DNA of 64,000 nucleotides from assembly GCF_900110645.1 (NCBI RefSeq), contig NZ_FOFB01000016.1:1-64000 (forward strand), given 5' to 3'. Shown here in pieces: positions 24,019 to 33,741 of this stretch (positions are counted from its first letter, which is position 1; each line of letters opens with the position of its first letter). Made by a program: the position numbers and the translations under genes. The notes beneath the pieces were generated by a model, which was given only the letters and a program-made list of their open reading frames with translations, had not been told where the DNA came from and did no database searches. Origin of the DNA: Neolewinella agarilytica. GTDB lineage: Bacteria > Bacteroidota > Bacteroidia > Chitinophagales > Saprospiraceae.

Positions 24019-26814
24019 CTAGATCCCCATAATGTAATCCACCAGCCCAGTCTTCGCCTCCAGGTTCATTTTCTTCCGGAGTCGGTAGCGTTTCACCTCT
24101 ACACTACGGGGAGAAATGTTGAGCATCGGAGCAATCTCTTTAGAACTGAGATTAAGCCGCAGGTAAGCGCAGAGTTTGAGATCGTTGGGAGAAAGTCCGG
24201 GGTGCAGCTCTTTGACTTTCTTGAAAAAGTCCTGGTCCGTATTTTCAAAAGCCTCCTTAAACAAGTTCCAGGTTTCCGCTTCATCAATGTTATGATCAAT
24301 GGTTTTTATCACTTCCTGAATACGCCTTTCGGGGTCCTGATCAGACAGGAGCTTGTCTTTAATCTGTTGAAGCAATTCATTCTTTCGCACAAGACTCATG
24401 GTCGAGATGGCCGTTTCGCGGCTCTTACTACTGATTTCCTGCTGTAAATGCTGGTTATTGATCCGAATCAACTCCAGTTCTGCCTCCCGCTCACGGGCCG
24501 CCAGTCTCTGGTCACTCTCCTCCTGTAAGGCTTTCTGCTTGCGTCGGTAGTAACGGGTATAACTTCGATGTAAAAGGTAAATGAGTAAGCCGGTAACCAG
24601 TAGATAAAGCACCAAAGCCCAGTTAGATGCATACCAGGGGCGCAGTACTTCAAAAGAATAGCTCACCGAATTTTCCGCACTTCGGCGCCCGAGCAGGGAT
24701 CGGGCCTCCAGCACATATTCTCCGTAAGGAAGCCCTGGAAAGCTGATGGTTGACTCCGTTGACCAGCCACTCCATTCTTCTGACAATCCAAGTAGCCGGT
24801 ATTGGTAGCGCGGGATGAAATACTTTTCAAAGGAGGCGACGGCTAATTCAAAAGTTACACTATGGTCTTCAAAAGGAATCTCGCCTTCTTCTCCCAAAGC
24901 AAGAGGAATTGGATTACCCGCAGCCGGCAAAGCCGTGGCTGACGTAAGGTAGAGCTGGTGCTGATGCAATGGCACCGCCGAAAGTGCTAGCTGTAAATAA
25001 CCGTCAGCCGTCCCGATGAGCAGGGTATCCCCTCCGATGGGGGTAATGTTCTCGTAGCCCGACTTAGCGTCGATCAACCTGGAGGGCACGGGGATGGTCT
25101 GTCGTTGCAAATCATCACTCAGGGCACCCCGGTGAAAAAAGCTGATGCTCTCAGCGGTAAAAAACCAAAGGCGCTTAGCCTCAGCAGTCATCTTACCAGA
25201 GGTATACTCCGTCTTGCTTATGGAATTACTCAGCGGAGCAGACCGCTGAAAACCGCCGTCAAAGTCTTGCAGCGTAAATACGCCATCCCGGGAAAAATAC
25301 ACGACTCCGTCCTGGAAACTGGTCAGGCCCGCATTTTTGCCTTTCTCCGGAGTATTGTAGAGCTTAAGGTCAGTAACCTTCCGGAAGCCCTCGTCCAGCT
25401 TAAGCCCGTAAACACCACGATATTCATGGCTGATATAGGCCTCCGATTCCGCCGAGGCAGCCAGAAAGCGGGCAGAATAATCAAAGCCATCCACCTTATT
25501 TCGAAATAGCCAGCGGCCGGATGTCAGCGTCAGCACGGATAGTCCGAAATAGTTCCCCTGAAGCAGGAGATCAGGCCGACCGGGAACCGGCACGAAGCCC
25601 CAGGTCCCCCCATTCTGCGCCCCCAGGCTTTCGGCCCGAAGACCGTCAATGGTGAAGGTCCCACGGTCATGTCCGCAAAAGAGCACTCCCTGATGCTGGA
25701 ATAAAGACCACACCTGCCCGCGGGTTCCAGGGACAAGGCGAGGCAGGTCTCCTCCATTGACGGACTTAACGAAAAGCCCCTGATTACTCCCCAGATATAG
25801 GTTTCCGCCGTGAACAGCTGAGGCATGCACGGTCCCCAGCTGACCGGAATTGTCCGTAAATTTTCGAAAAGGAGACGACAAGTTGATACAACTGATGCCG
25901 TTGTCGGTTCCTACCCAAAGGTTACTTCTGGCGTCTTCAAACAGGGAAAGAACGGTGTTGTTTGAAAGTCCGTCAACCTGATCCAGGTGGTAGGCCAACT
26001 CTCCGTCCGGGCCGACGACGTATACACCATTCGAGACGGTGCCGAAGGCCCGGCCGCCCAACCGAAGGTTCGAGGCGCTGTAGACGCTCTTTCCTTCCAG
26101 AAATGGGTGTAGGCTTGTCTTTTTCAGTGCCCCGTCTTCCAGTCGGTAACAACCGTCAGTAGCGGTTTGCAGCACCAGCTCACCCGCTTTCCCCCATAGG
26201 TGTGTGATAAAAACGGCTGGGGATTCCTGCTCTAAGACCGCTACGGCCGTTCCTCCTTCCAGGCGAAAGAGACCTTGCTTCTGATCCGAAAAGTATAAGC
26301 TTTTAGCGGTTTTAAAGACTTTAGAAACGCCCCACTCGGGGGTAATAACCCTGATGCTTCCCTCCTCAGGCTGGTACAAAAACAGCTGATCAAGAGACTG
26401 AAAAACCAAGTAACCTTCGTGCAGGATAATGTTCCAGAAATGCTCATCGGGCAACATCTTATCCCGCTCGTTATCGCAGAGAGACTGATAGGCTAAGGCT
26501 CCGGAGGCCGTCCGCTCCCAGTAGCCAAAATCCATGTACATCCCAGTATAAATGCGTCCGTTATGGGCTTTAACCGAACGTACTAAGGTTTCATTGGGCG
26601 ATGGATAGGTTGACCACCGCTGGCCATTATACTCCAGCAGCCCCTCGTTATTGGCAACGTAGATAAAGTCGGATTCGTCCTGACTCAACCCCCAGTTCTG
26701 GCTCCCGCCATTATACAGCTCCGGCTCAAAAGAGGCAACGGGCGGTAGCTCCTGAGCGAAAAGCTGCCAGGACATTAAGAGAAAGAAAAACCAAACGGGA
26801 ATAATGCGAAGCAT
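24019..26814 (-). CDS. Transmembrane sensor-regulator: beta-propeller, Y_Y_Y domain and LuxR-type HTH
   Basis: A 931-residue one-piece sensor-regulator. Order: signal peptide (ends SWQLFAQ); periplasmic beta-propeller repeats of the two-component-regulator type (for example LSLFEDARSNLWVGTDNGIS) to about residue 650; a Y_Y_Y domain (YQYRLLGLSEEWSGWS...GLPYGEYVLEARS); one membrane helix (WALVLYLLVTGLLIYLL); a coiled coil; and a C-terminal LuxR-like HTH (LSPNDLKLCAYLRLNLSSKEIAPMLNISPRSVEVKRYRLRKKM). There is no kinase or receiver domain, so signal passes directly from periplasm to DNA-binding domain. It sits just upstream of the susC-like gene on the same strand and is the likely activator of the locus. 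Confidence 0.93.
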   Translation of the reverse strand: MLRIIPVWFFFLLMSWQLFAQELPPVASFEPELYNGGSQNWGLSQDESDFIYVANNEGLLEYNGQRWSTYPSPNETLVRSVKAHNGRIYTGMYMDFGYWERTASGALAYQSLCDNERDKMLPDEHFWNIILHEGYLVFQSLDQLFLYQPEEGSIRVITPEWGVSKVFKTAKSLYFSDQKQGLFRLEGGTAVAVLEQESPAVFITHLWGKAGELVLQTATDGCYRLEDGALKKTSLHPFLEGKSVYSASNLRLGGRAFGTVSNGVYVVGPDGELAYHLDQVDGLSNNTVLSLFEDARSNLWVGTDNGISCINLSSPFRKFTDNSGQLGTVHASAVHGGNLYLGSNQGLFVKSVNGGDLPRLVPGTRGQVWSLFQHQGVLFCGHDRGTFTIDGLRAESLGAQNGGTWGFVPVPGRPDLLLQGNYFGLSVLTLTSGRWLFRNKVDGFDYSARFLAASAESEAYISHEYRGVYGLKLDEGFRKVTDLKLYNTPEKGKNAGLTSFQDGVVYFSRDGVFTLQDFDGGFQRSAPLSNSISKTEYTSGKMTAEAKRLWFFTAESISFFHRGALSDDLQRQTIPVPSRLIDAKSGYENITPIGGDTLLIGTADGYLQLALSAVPLHQHQLYLTSATALPAAGNPIPLALGEEGEIPFEDHSVTFELAVASFEKYFIPRYQYRLLGLSEEWSGWSTESTISFPGLPYGEYVLEARSLLGRRSAENSVSYSFEVLRPWYASNWALVLYLLVTGLLIYLLHRSYTRYYRRKQKALQEESDQRLAAREREAELELIRINNQHLQQEISSKSRETAISTMSLVRKNELLQQIKDKLLSDQDPERRIQEVIKTIDHNIDEAETWNLFKEAFENTDQDFFKKVKELHPGLSPNDLKLCAYLRLNLSSKEIAPMLNISPRSVEVKRYRLRKKMNLEAKTGLVDYIMGI

Positions 26815-26958
26815 GTACTCATTTTACGTCGCGGAAGGTAGGAATTAATTAGGGCAAGCCGCAAGGGGGTATTAGTCGTATAGTAAACAAACTATGCCTG
26901 GATATACACTACCCTGGTTAATCTGGAACGTTTCTTGTTGGGTATTTAACCAAAAAGA

Positions 26959-27056
26959 GGGCGCGGCCGCAGGTGCAGAAGATTGCCAAAGGAGCAGGGT
27001 GAGGTTTTGACTTCCCTTGCTCTTTTAAGCTCCTGTCTGCACCTGCGGCCGCGCCC
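26959..27056. repeat. Perfect 20-bp inverted repeat built from two dispersed 17-mers
   Basis: Arms 26959-26978 and 27037-27056 are exact reverse complements, each containing GCACCTGCGGCCGCGCC plus flanking bases. The 58-nt loop has a further AGGAGC/GCTCCT complement, so the RNA or single strand can fold into a long hairpin. Confidence 0.9.
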
Positions 27057-27081
27057 TATGCTGAGCCAGCTGAAATGCCCG

Positions 27082-27116
27082 AAAAGGATTGGCTGATCTA
27101 AGACCAGCATCAATCC
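27082..27116 (-). terminator. Probable terminator of the M13 peptidase gene
   Basis: An imperfect stem (GGATTG plus GCTG, with a 2-nt bulge) is followed on the minus strand by TTTT. It lies 4 nt past the stop codon. Confidence 0.5.
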
Positions 27117-27120
27117 GCTT

Positions 27121-29181
27121 TTACCAGATCCGAACCCGGTCTGCTGGTGCCAGCCACATACCGTCCCCTTCTTTGATGTCAAAAGCTTCGTAGAACGCAT
27201 CGATGTTCACCAGAGGCTGTGTGGCCCGGGTTTTGCCCGGAGAGTGAGGATCCGTCTTCACCTGGTTACGCAAGGCGTCATCCCGGCTCAGCGTGCGCCA
27301 CACCGTGGCCCAGCTCATAAAGAAACGCTGCTCTGGCGTAAAGCCATCGATGTTTTCCGGGCGGCCGTTACGCTCAAAATTGAGCATCAAGCCATCATAA
27401 GCGCCCAGCACACCGCCCAGGTCACCGATGTTTTCCCCCAGGGTAAACTTACCGTTGATGAAAACGCTATCCATTACCTCAATGGCGCTGTACTGTGCCG
27501 CCAGGGCATCTCCTCGCTTGGTAAACTCTTCCAGGTCCTGATCGGTCCACCAGTTGGCCAGGTTACCGTCGCCATCAAAACGCGCGCCGGAATCATCAAA
27601 AGCGTGAGAGATTTCGTGGCCAATGACGGCACCGATACCGCCGTAGTTAACGGCATCGTCGGCCAGGTAATCATAGAAGGGCGGTTGCAGAATGGCTGCC
27701 GGGAATACAATCTCGTTGTTCAGCGGGTTGAAGTAAGCGTTAACCGTCTGGGGAGACATACCCCACTCCGACTTGTCCACCGGCTGTCCGATCTCAGAAA
27801 GATTCTTATCCCGTCCCCATTTACTAACGGCAGACATATTATCGAAGTAAGAATTCTCCGCCGTCACTTCCATGGCGGAGTAGTCTTCCCATTCATCCGG
27901 GTAACCAATCTTTACGGTGAACTTGTCCAGCTTCTCAATGGCTTTAGCCTTGGTTTCAGCGCTCATCCAATCCAGCTTCTCGATGCGTTGTTGGTAAGCC
28001 TTAATTACGTCAGCGATCATTTCTTCCGCTTTGGCTTTAGCCTCAGGCGGGAACTTCGCATCCACGTAAAGCTGCCCGAGGGCTTCGCCAACCGTACCGT
28101 TCACGGTGTTGAGTGCACGCTCGTCAGCGGGCCGCTTCTCCTTGGCACCATTGAGGTATTTGGCGTAGAATTCCCAGTCTGCGTCCTCAATCTCCGTGGT
28201 CAGCTTTCCGGAGGCATCGGCGATGGTGTGCCACCGCAGGATGTCCTTGACGTCCGCCATCGGGGTGGTCGTCAGGAAGGTCTGCAAGGCCGCCATGTAG
28301 CGCGGCTGGGTGACGATGAGGGTATCGGGCGTGTTTTCAACGCCCAGGTCGCTGAGAAACTTTTTCACGTTCATGGAAGGAATCATAGCTTCCGTCTCCT
28401 CCAGCGTATGCCGGTTGTTGTAGTTGCGGGCATCCCGGCTTTCGACCTTGTTCAGGCGCGGTTCGGCCAGCTTGGTTTCCAGGTCGAGGATCTTCTTTGC
28501 TGCTGCGTCCGCTACGGGCGCCTCATCACCCAAAAATTGTAGCATCCGGGAGACGTGTTTGACGTACTCTTCACGGATTTCTATCGACTTTTCGTCTTCA
28601 TCCAGGTAAAAGTCCCGGTCTGGCAAGCCCAAACCATTCGGGCCAACGTAAGCGCCGTTGACGGTGCTATTGCTCAGGTCAGGAAAAGAAGACAGGCTGA
28701 GGAAGGGATGACCAACGTTGGGGTTGGTCGCCAGCACCGTTTGCAGGTCCGTAACGGACTGAATGCTCTCAATGTCCTTTAGCGCAGACGCCAGGGGTGA
28801 TACCCCGAGCTCATTCCGGGCCTCCACGTTGAGCTTGGTATCGAAGATGGCCAGTGCCTTGGCCTGGTCCGTGTCAGCCGTGTACTGACCACTTGTTTTG
28901 GCTTCCTCCAGGATGGCGAGTACGTCCGCATCGGTGGCTTTGGTGAGTACACCGAAGCCGCCCCAAATGGTTCGGTCAGCAGGGATGGTTGTGTTCTTGA
29001 CCCAGCTGCCATTCACGTAGTTGTAGAAGTCGTCCTTCGGGTCAACGTCGGTGTCCATGTTGTCCAGGATGATCCCGTGGGGGCCATCGTCAACGGGAGG
29101 AGTAGTGGTAGTTGGGTCGCTGCCGCAGGCGGTAAGGGCCAGGGCGAAGGCCGCTAGACGTAGGTAGATAATATTCTTCAT
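27121..29181 (-). CDS. M13 (neprilysin/PepO-like) family metallopeptidase, lipoprotein
   Basis: A 686-residue zinc endopeptidase of family M13. Its lipobox (ALALTAC, Cys19) indicates a lipid anchor. Residues from about 40 hold the N-terminal M13 domain (NMDTDVDPKDDFYNYVNGSW). The catalytic site is HEISH in IGHEISHAFDD, with the second-site motif ENIGDLGG and the C-terminal 'RVRIW' that replaces the usual CRVW end. Length and order are normal. It stands alone between two terminator-like structures. Likely role: degradation of peptides in the periplasm or at the outer membrane. Confidence 0.95.
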   Translation of the reverse strand: MKNIIYLRLAAFALALTACGSDPTTTTPPVDDGPHGIILDNMDTDVDPKDDFYNYVNGSWVKNTTIPADRTIWGGFGVLTKATDADVLAILEEAKTSGQYTADTDQAKALAIFDTKLNVEARNELGVSPLASALKDIESIQSVTDLQTVLATNPNVGHPFLSLSSFPDLSNSTVNGAYVGPNGLGLPDRDFYLDEDEKSIEIREEYVKHVSRMLQFLGDEAPVADAAAKKILDLETKLAEPRLNKVESRDARNYNNRHTLEETEAMIPSMNVKKFLSDLGVENTPDTLIVTQPRYMAALQTFLTTTPMADVKDILRWHTIADASGKLTTEIEDADWEFYAKYLNGAKEKRPADERALNTVNGTVGEALGQLYVDAKFPPEAKAKAEEMIADVIKAYQQRIEKLDWMSAETKAKAIEKLDKFTVKIGYPDEWEDYSAMEVTAENSYFDNMSAVSKWGRDKNLSEIGQPVDKSEWGMSPQTVNAYFNPLNNEIVFPAAILQPPFYDYLADDAVNYGGIGAVIGHEISHAFDDSGARFDGDGNLANWWTDQDLEEFTKRGDALAAQYSAIEVMDSVFINGKFTLGENIGDLGGVLGAYDGLMLNFERNGRPENIDGFTPEQRFFMSWATVWRTLSRDDALRNQVKTDPHSPGKTRATQPLVNIDAFYEAFDIKEGDGMWLAPADRVRIW

Positions 29182-29625
29182 TGAATCCTTGTTTGTTTAT
29201 TGCTTGGCCCGAAACGGTTTTACTACTAGAAACTAGGTTTTACTATGGACAAGCAGCAACCGCCTAAATTTTGCACATTTCGGGCGGTCACCCACAGAGT
29301 TGTAGGCGCGAAATTACGATGAATGGGTTCACTCAGAGGGGAAAATAGATAAACGAGCCAGTTTACTGAGTTCAGTATCGATGGCTTTTCGACGAATGCT
29401 GAAATGGAATCGATGGGACCAGGGATTGTTAGCGCGGTATTGGGGACATTCGAAACGTTACAATTTACCCCCTACTTACATGGAAGGCCCCGGAAGCCCA
29501 TAACGAACTCGGTTTTGATTGGATGAAGATAGCTCCGCAATATAATGACAGGAGAAAAGTTGGAGATTTAGAAAGAATGCTTTAATTTTATTGCGTACTA
29601 ATTTCCAACACTTAAAAACCACACC
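29182..29625. other. Intergenic region without recognised genes
   Basis: A 444-nt gap between divergent genes (M13 peptidase and the reprolysin-like protease). No open frame with a believable start is present, no exact TAnnTTTG element serves the plus-strand gene, and no strong hairpin was seen. It should hold both promoters. Confidence 0.5.
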
Positions 29626-31661
29626 ATGAAAGCTTTACGCTTTACGCTTTACTCATAAGCACGTTATTTAACGCTGAACTTATGGGGCAAAGATCTCCAA
29701 TTTTTAGTAACTACACCCCAGAAAAAAATGAGCTTTCCAGCGCCGAATACGCCAGATTAAGCGCAAAAGCTCCGGCCTACGAGTTCTATAACATCGTAGA
29801 AACCCAGTCCATCGTAAAGATGCTGGCTGACGGCAAAGCCATTGACCTGGCCATCCCACAGCGGAATAACAAATCTCAATACCTGCTGGTAGAAGAACTG
29901 AATCTGGACAAAAGCAACCTCTTCTTGCGGGGAAGCATTGTGGGTGATAGCAGCAGCCTTGTCACCATCAGGTCCGAAAAAGACATGTTGTACGGGACGA
30001 TTCGCAAGGGGAACCAAAGTTTCACCATTACCGGGATAAAGCCAGGCGTGTCGGTTATTTCACAGAATAAGCTTCGGATCAATACGCCGTACTGCCCACT
30101 GGACGGGAGTTTTTTCGACTCAGCCAGCGATTCTACTTTTGTTTCTCCCTATGATTTTAGTAAGTCTGGCACCCAGAAAATGGCGCTTTGCCCGGAAAGC
30201 AGACTGAATATCCTGGTAATGTTCACTACCGCCGCCGAGCAATCCGTACCTGATATTGAGCAGACCGCACGAAACTCGGTGGATCAGATGAACGGATTTT
30301 TGCACAACAGCGGCCTGGATTTACGGGCTAATCTCGTGGGGACGGTTGCGTTTCCAGAGTTTGTGGAAGGTAACAGAATTACTGATGATTTGGGCAGACT
30401 AGGTGGAAACGTAGCTGCTCTGCAAGGAGTTCAAGGTGCGGATCCAGCACTTGTTGATATTGTACAAGAACAGATTACGCTGACTGGAGCGGATTACGTA
30501 GTGTTTTTAACGGGAAGGCGAGAAGACGGAGTCATTGGTTTTGCCGATGCAACGGTGAATGGTCCTGATGATTTTGAGCTTGGCCCGCCCAACCGGCTTG
30601 CCATAGTGACTGCCGAAGCCGCTACTGAAGAGTTTACCTTCGGTCATGAGGTCGGTCATCTCATGGGGTGCCACCACCAGGCGGAGGAGATTATTGAATG
30701 CCCTAACCACGGTGAAAGTATCAATGGTGCTTTTTTTGTCTTGTATGATTTAACACAGTTTAATTATTTGGTGGTTCCAGACCCTAGTGGACCCGAATTC
30801 GCGCACTCCTTTGTTGATGATCGTTGCCGCACCTTCTTGGGAAAAAACAAGGCAGATGTATCCGTGATGTTTTCCAACGCGGCCCTGGATGGCCCACCGA
30901 TTCTTAGAGAGCAGAAGTGGAACGTAGATTATTTGCCAGCCTACTCAAACCAAAACGATGACGACGAAGGGGATGAGCAGTCAAACAACGCGCGACGGAT
31001 CCAGGAAACGACCGCCGAAGTGCTCGCCTTAGGTGATTGTACGCCGGGCGTCAACGTCACTGTCAATCAATTTCCACCGATTGTGGAACCCGGGCAAACT
31101 TATTCATTTGGCGGTTTTGCTACGGATTGTGATGGAACGCCCCTATACACTTGGGAAATATCTACGGATGGCGTGAATTTTACATCCATAGCTACCGGCT
31201 CTTCCGCTAACCTGACGATGCCCGCTGGACTGCAGCCTTTCGCCACCGTATTCATAAGATTAAGCGTACGCTGTGACGATGGTGACGGGCAGCCTTTAAA
31301 CGACCTCACGGCTGATGCTCTGGTTAGTATTTTAGTATTGACTGATGACGATTGTAATGGTTTTGACTGTTTCGGAAATAGCAACGAACCCGGCGGCCAA
31401 GCCAAAGCACTGGCAGTGCGAGCGCCACAAATCGCGGCCTCTCCTAATCCCGCAACTAACCAAGTCGTAATCGATTTTGGGGTGAATATTGAGCGTTTTG
31501 AAGTCCTGAGCGGTAATGGAGACCAAATAATGCTCAATCGCCATACTGGAAAGAAGGGGCACCAGGTAACGATAAATGTTGCAGCTTACCGCCCAGGCCT
31601 ATACCTGATTCGTGGGTACGCACCCGACGGAGTCGTAACCACTAAATTCATAAAACAATGA
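29626..31661 (+). pseudogene. Reprolysin-like T9SS metalloprotease, signal peptide out of frame at a 7-bp tandem repeat
   Basis: From 29682 the frame codes for 659 residues: an N-terminal region, a zinc-protease domain with HEVGHLMGCHH (HExGHxxGxxH, reprolysin/M12B type), a C-terminal sandwich region and a T9SS sorting domain (SPNPATNQVVIDF...VTTKFIKQ). This frame lacks a signal peptide. Immediately upstream, ATG 29626 begins MKALRFTLYS and stops, passing through three tandem copies of GCTTTAC (29632-29652). A fourth copy would join the ATG to the long frame and read MKALRFTLYALLISTLFNA, a good signal peptide. The gene is therefore either switched off by slipped-strand change, a fresh frameshift, or a sequencing collapse. 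It overlaps the next gene by 4 nt. Confidence 0.8.
29632..29652 (+). repeat. (GCTTTAC)3 heptanucleotide tandem repeat in a signal-peptide region
   Basis: Three perfect tandem 7-mers lie directly after ATG-AAA. Since 7 is not a multiple of 3, each gain or loss changes the frame. Four copies (or any number giving the same remainder) put the ATG in frame with the protease. Confidence 0.95.
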
Positions 31662-32221
31662 TTCCTTTTACCTCCGGTCGGTTTTTCATGGTGCTATGTT
31701 GTGCGGTGGTAGTAATGTGGTTCGCCAGCTGCAAGAAAGAACCGATAGGAAGCCTCGTTCCACCGGGGTTTGATGGTGAAGCGGTTTACACAATGAATGG
31801 AGAGATGCGGACTAGCCCTGCGCTCGCATCTCACGACAGATCTTTACCTTGTAATATTTACATCAATGCCTCTGATCTTTCGTTTGGGCAACCGCAGGCA
31901 CAGTTGATCATTAGCCATATTAACTTTTGTGAATTAGTCCTGGGGGATACGCTTCAAGTAGTTCTCAATGAGGATATGCAGGAACCAGATCTTCCTAGAG
32001 GAACATATACAGTATGGAACGGAGGTGATCTGCTTGCCGCAATTTACAGTCCTGCTGCTTCATCGACCATACAGGATAATTACGTTGTGATCACCGCTTA
32101 TGACGAAGCCACGGGGCTCGTCAACGCCTCGTTCAAATTAGATTTGAGAAAAGGTTTTGGCAATGACGATGATTATCCACAGACCTTAGCCATTGAAGGG
32201 GAGTTAGAGGCGATTTTGTAG
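31658..32221 (+). CDS. Unknown lipoprotein coupled to the reprolysin-like protease
   Basis: A 187-residue lipoprotein: basic start, hydrophobic core, lipobox FASC with Cys25, then an Asp/Glu-rich beta-type domain that begins with GEAVYTMNGEMRTSP. Many small Bacteroidota lipoproteins have this look, but I cannot place it in a family with confidence. Its ATG overlaps the stop of the upstream T9SS protease (ATGA), so the two are translationally coupled. If the protease is switched by its 7-bp repeat, this gene's expression could change too. A role as inhibitor or surface partner of the protease is only a guess. Confidence 0.75.
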   Translation: MIPFTSGRFFMVLCCAVVVMWFASCKKEPIGSLVPPGFDGEAVYTMNGEMRTSPALASHDRSLPCNIYINASDLSFGQPQAQLIISHINFCELVLGDTLQVVLNEDMQEPDLPRGTYTVWNGGDLLAAIYSPAASSTIQDNYVVITAYDEATGLVNASFKLDLRKGFGNDDDYPQTLAIEGELEAIL

Positions 32222-32349
32222 GGGCCACTAAGTTCGTGAAGCAATAATGACTCCTCTTTTGGGAGAAGACGCTACCACAGATACTGGAAGACGTAGAGGC
32301 TGGAGGTGCTACTGTTTACTAGTGATTAGCCGATCGCAAGCCAAATACC

Positions 32350-33621
32350 CTACAAATCAAACCCAATGTCCCCCCGGTAATTCACGCCTTCAAATTGAAT
32401 CTTTTTGGCGTTGGCATAACTCTGCTCCAGGGCTTCTTCGAAGGTCTCACCATAGCTGGTTACAGCCAGTACACGGCCTCCGTTGGTAACTACCTCACCT
32501 GCTTCATTCCGCTTAGTGCCGGCATGGAAGACCATGCTGCCTGCTACCTCGTCCAGCCCCGTGATGGTTTTACCTTTTTCGTAGGCGCCTGGGTAGCCGC
32601 CACTGACGAGTACAACCGTAGCTGCCTGCCGCTCATCCATTTCGACGGTGGCGGTGGCTAAGGCTCCGTCGGCCATTTCCAGGCAGAGTTGCATCAGATC
32701 AGTATCGAGCCGGGCCATCACGGATTGCGTCTCCGGGTCGCCCATCCGGCAGTTATACTCAATAACGTAGGGCTCGTTGTCAACGGAGATCAGGCCGATG
32801 AAGATAAAGCCTTTGTAATCCAGGTTTCGTTTCCGGATGCCTTCCATCGTTGGTTTGATGACCCGTTGCTCGACCTTCGCCATCATGTCAGCGTCAACGA
32901 AGGGAGGATGACTCACGGAGCCCATGCCCCCTGTATTCGGGCCGGTATCCCCTACCCCGATACGCTTATAATCTTTAGCGACGGGTAGTACGCGGAAGTC
33001 TTTGCCATCGGAAAGGACGAAGACCGAAAACTCGATACCGTCCAGGAAATCCTCCACCACAACTTCGGAGCTGGCGTCTCCGAATTTACCGTCCAGCATT
33101 TCCCGGAGTTCCGCCTGGGCTTCTCCGATATCGTTAAGGATGACCACCCCTTTTCCGGCGGCGAGGCCGTCGGCTTTGAGCACGATGGGTGGCTCTCGGG
33201 TTTCGAGGTAAGCCAACCCTTCCGCCAGGGTGGCGGCGGAGAAAGAGCGGTATCCGGCGGTGGGAATGTCAAACTCGGCCATGAATTCCTTGGCGTAGGC
33301 TTTACTTCCTTCCAGCTGGGCCGCTTCGGCGCTGGGGCCGATGAAACGGACGTGGCTCAACGCTTCTTCTTTAGCGAAAAAATCCTGAACGCCCAGCACG
33401 AGTGGCTCCTCGGGTCCGCAAATGACCAGGCTGATATCCTTCTGTATTACGATCTCTTTCAGCGCCGGAAAATCTTTGGGGCTTACCGACAGGTTAGTAC
33501 CAAACTCCACCGTTCCTGCATTACCGGGGGCAATGAATAAAGAGGAACAGAGGGGGCTTTGGCTCAGTCGCCAGGCGAGTGCATGTTCGCGGCCGCCGCC
33601 GCCCAGAAGAAGGACATTCAT
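32350..33621 (-). CDS. purD: Phosphoribosylamine-glycine ligase (GAR synthetase)
   Basis: A 423-residue PurD, an ATP-grasp enzyme that joins glycine to phosphoribosylamine in purine synthesis. Visible motifs: N-terminal LLLGGGGREHALAWRL, ATP-grasp KADGLAAGKGVVI, NTGGMGSVSHPP, and the metal-binding YNCRMGDPETQ. Length is normal for the family. It stands alone, with the DUF1648 gene upstream on the same strand and a pair of strong hairpins between them (33668-33716), so it probably has its own promoter. A TACCTTCG-like element on the minus strand near 33650 is a candidate. Confidence 0.97.
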   Translation of the reverse strand: MNVLLLGGGGREHALAWRLSQSPLCSSLFIAPGNAGTVEFGTNLSVSPKDFPALKEIVIQKDISLVICGPEEPLVLGVQDFFAKEEALSHVRFIGPSAEAAQLEGSKAYAKEFMAEFDIPTAGYRSFSAATLAEGLAYLETREPPIVLKADGLAAGKGVVILNDIGEAQAELREMLDGKFGDASSEVVVEDFLDGIEFSVFVLSDGKDFRVLPVAKDYKRIGVGDTGPNTGGMGSVSHPPFVDADMMAKVEQRVIKPTMEGIRKRNLDYKGFIFIGLISVDNEPYVIEYNCRMGDPETQSVMARLDTDLMQLCLEMADGALATATVEMDERQAATVVLVSGGYPGAYEKGKTITGLDEVAGSMVFHAGTKRNEAGEVVTNGGRVLAVTSYGETFEEALEQSYANAKKIQFEGVNYRGDIGFDL

Positions 33622-33667
33622 ATATAATACTGGTGGTTCAGCGCGAAGGTAATCACTTCGATAGAAA

Positions 33668-33716
33668 CCCCCTCCCCACGGGGGAGGGGCTTTGAAAAAC
33701 GCTCCGCGTTTTCAAA
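33668..33716 (-). terminator. Two consecutive hairpins ending the DUF2911-DUF1648 unit
   Basis: The first stem met on the minus strand pairs 33706-33716 with 33691-33702 (one bulge). The second is a 9-bp GC stem with a 3-nt loop (33668-33689), followed by TTTCT. Confidence 0.65.
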
Positions 33717-33741
33717 TAAGAGTCACCTCAATCTATAATAA

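Larger units (their letters stand above)
26815..27120. other. Intergenic region with a perfect inverted pair of 17-mers
   Basis: Between the regulator and the M13 peptidase, both on the minus strand. It holds the leader and promoter region of the regulator, the inverted 17-mer pair (26959-27056) and a terminator for the peptidase gene (27082-27116). No coding frame is credible. Confidence 0.6.

Noticed and set aside
27244..28542. 432-residue plus-strand frame
   Set aside because: Lies entirely antisense to the M13 peptidase, has no recognisable domain, and reflects codon bias of the real gene.
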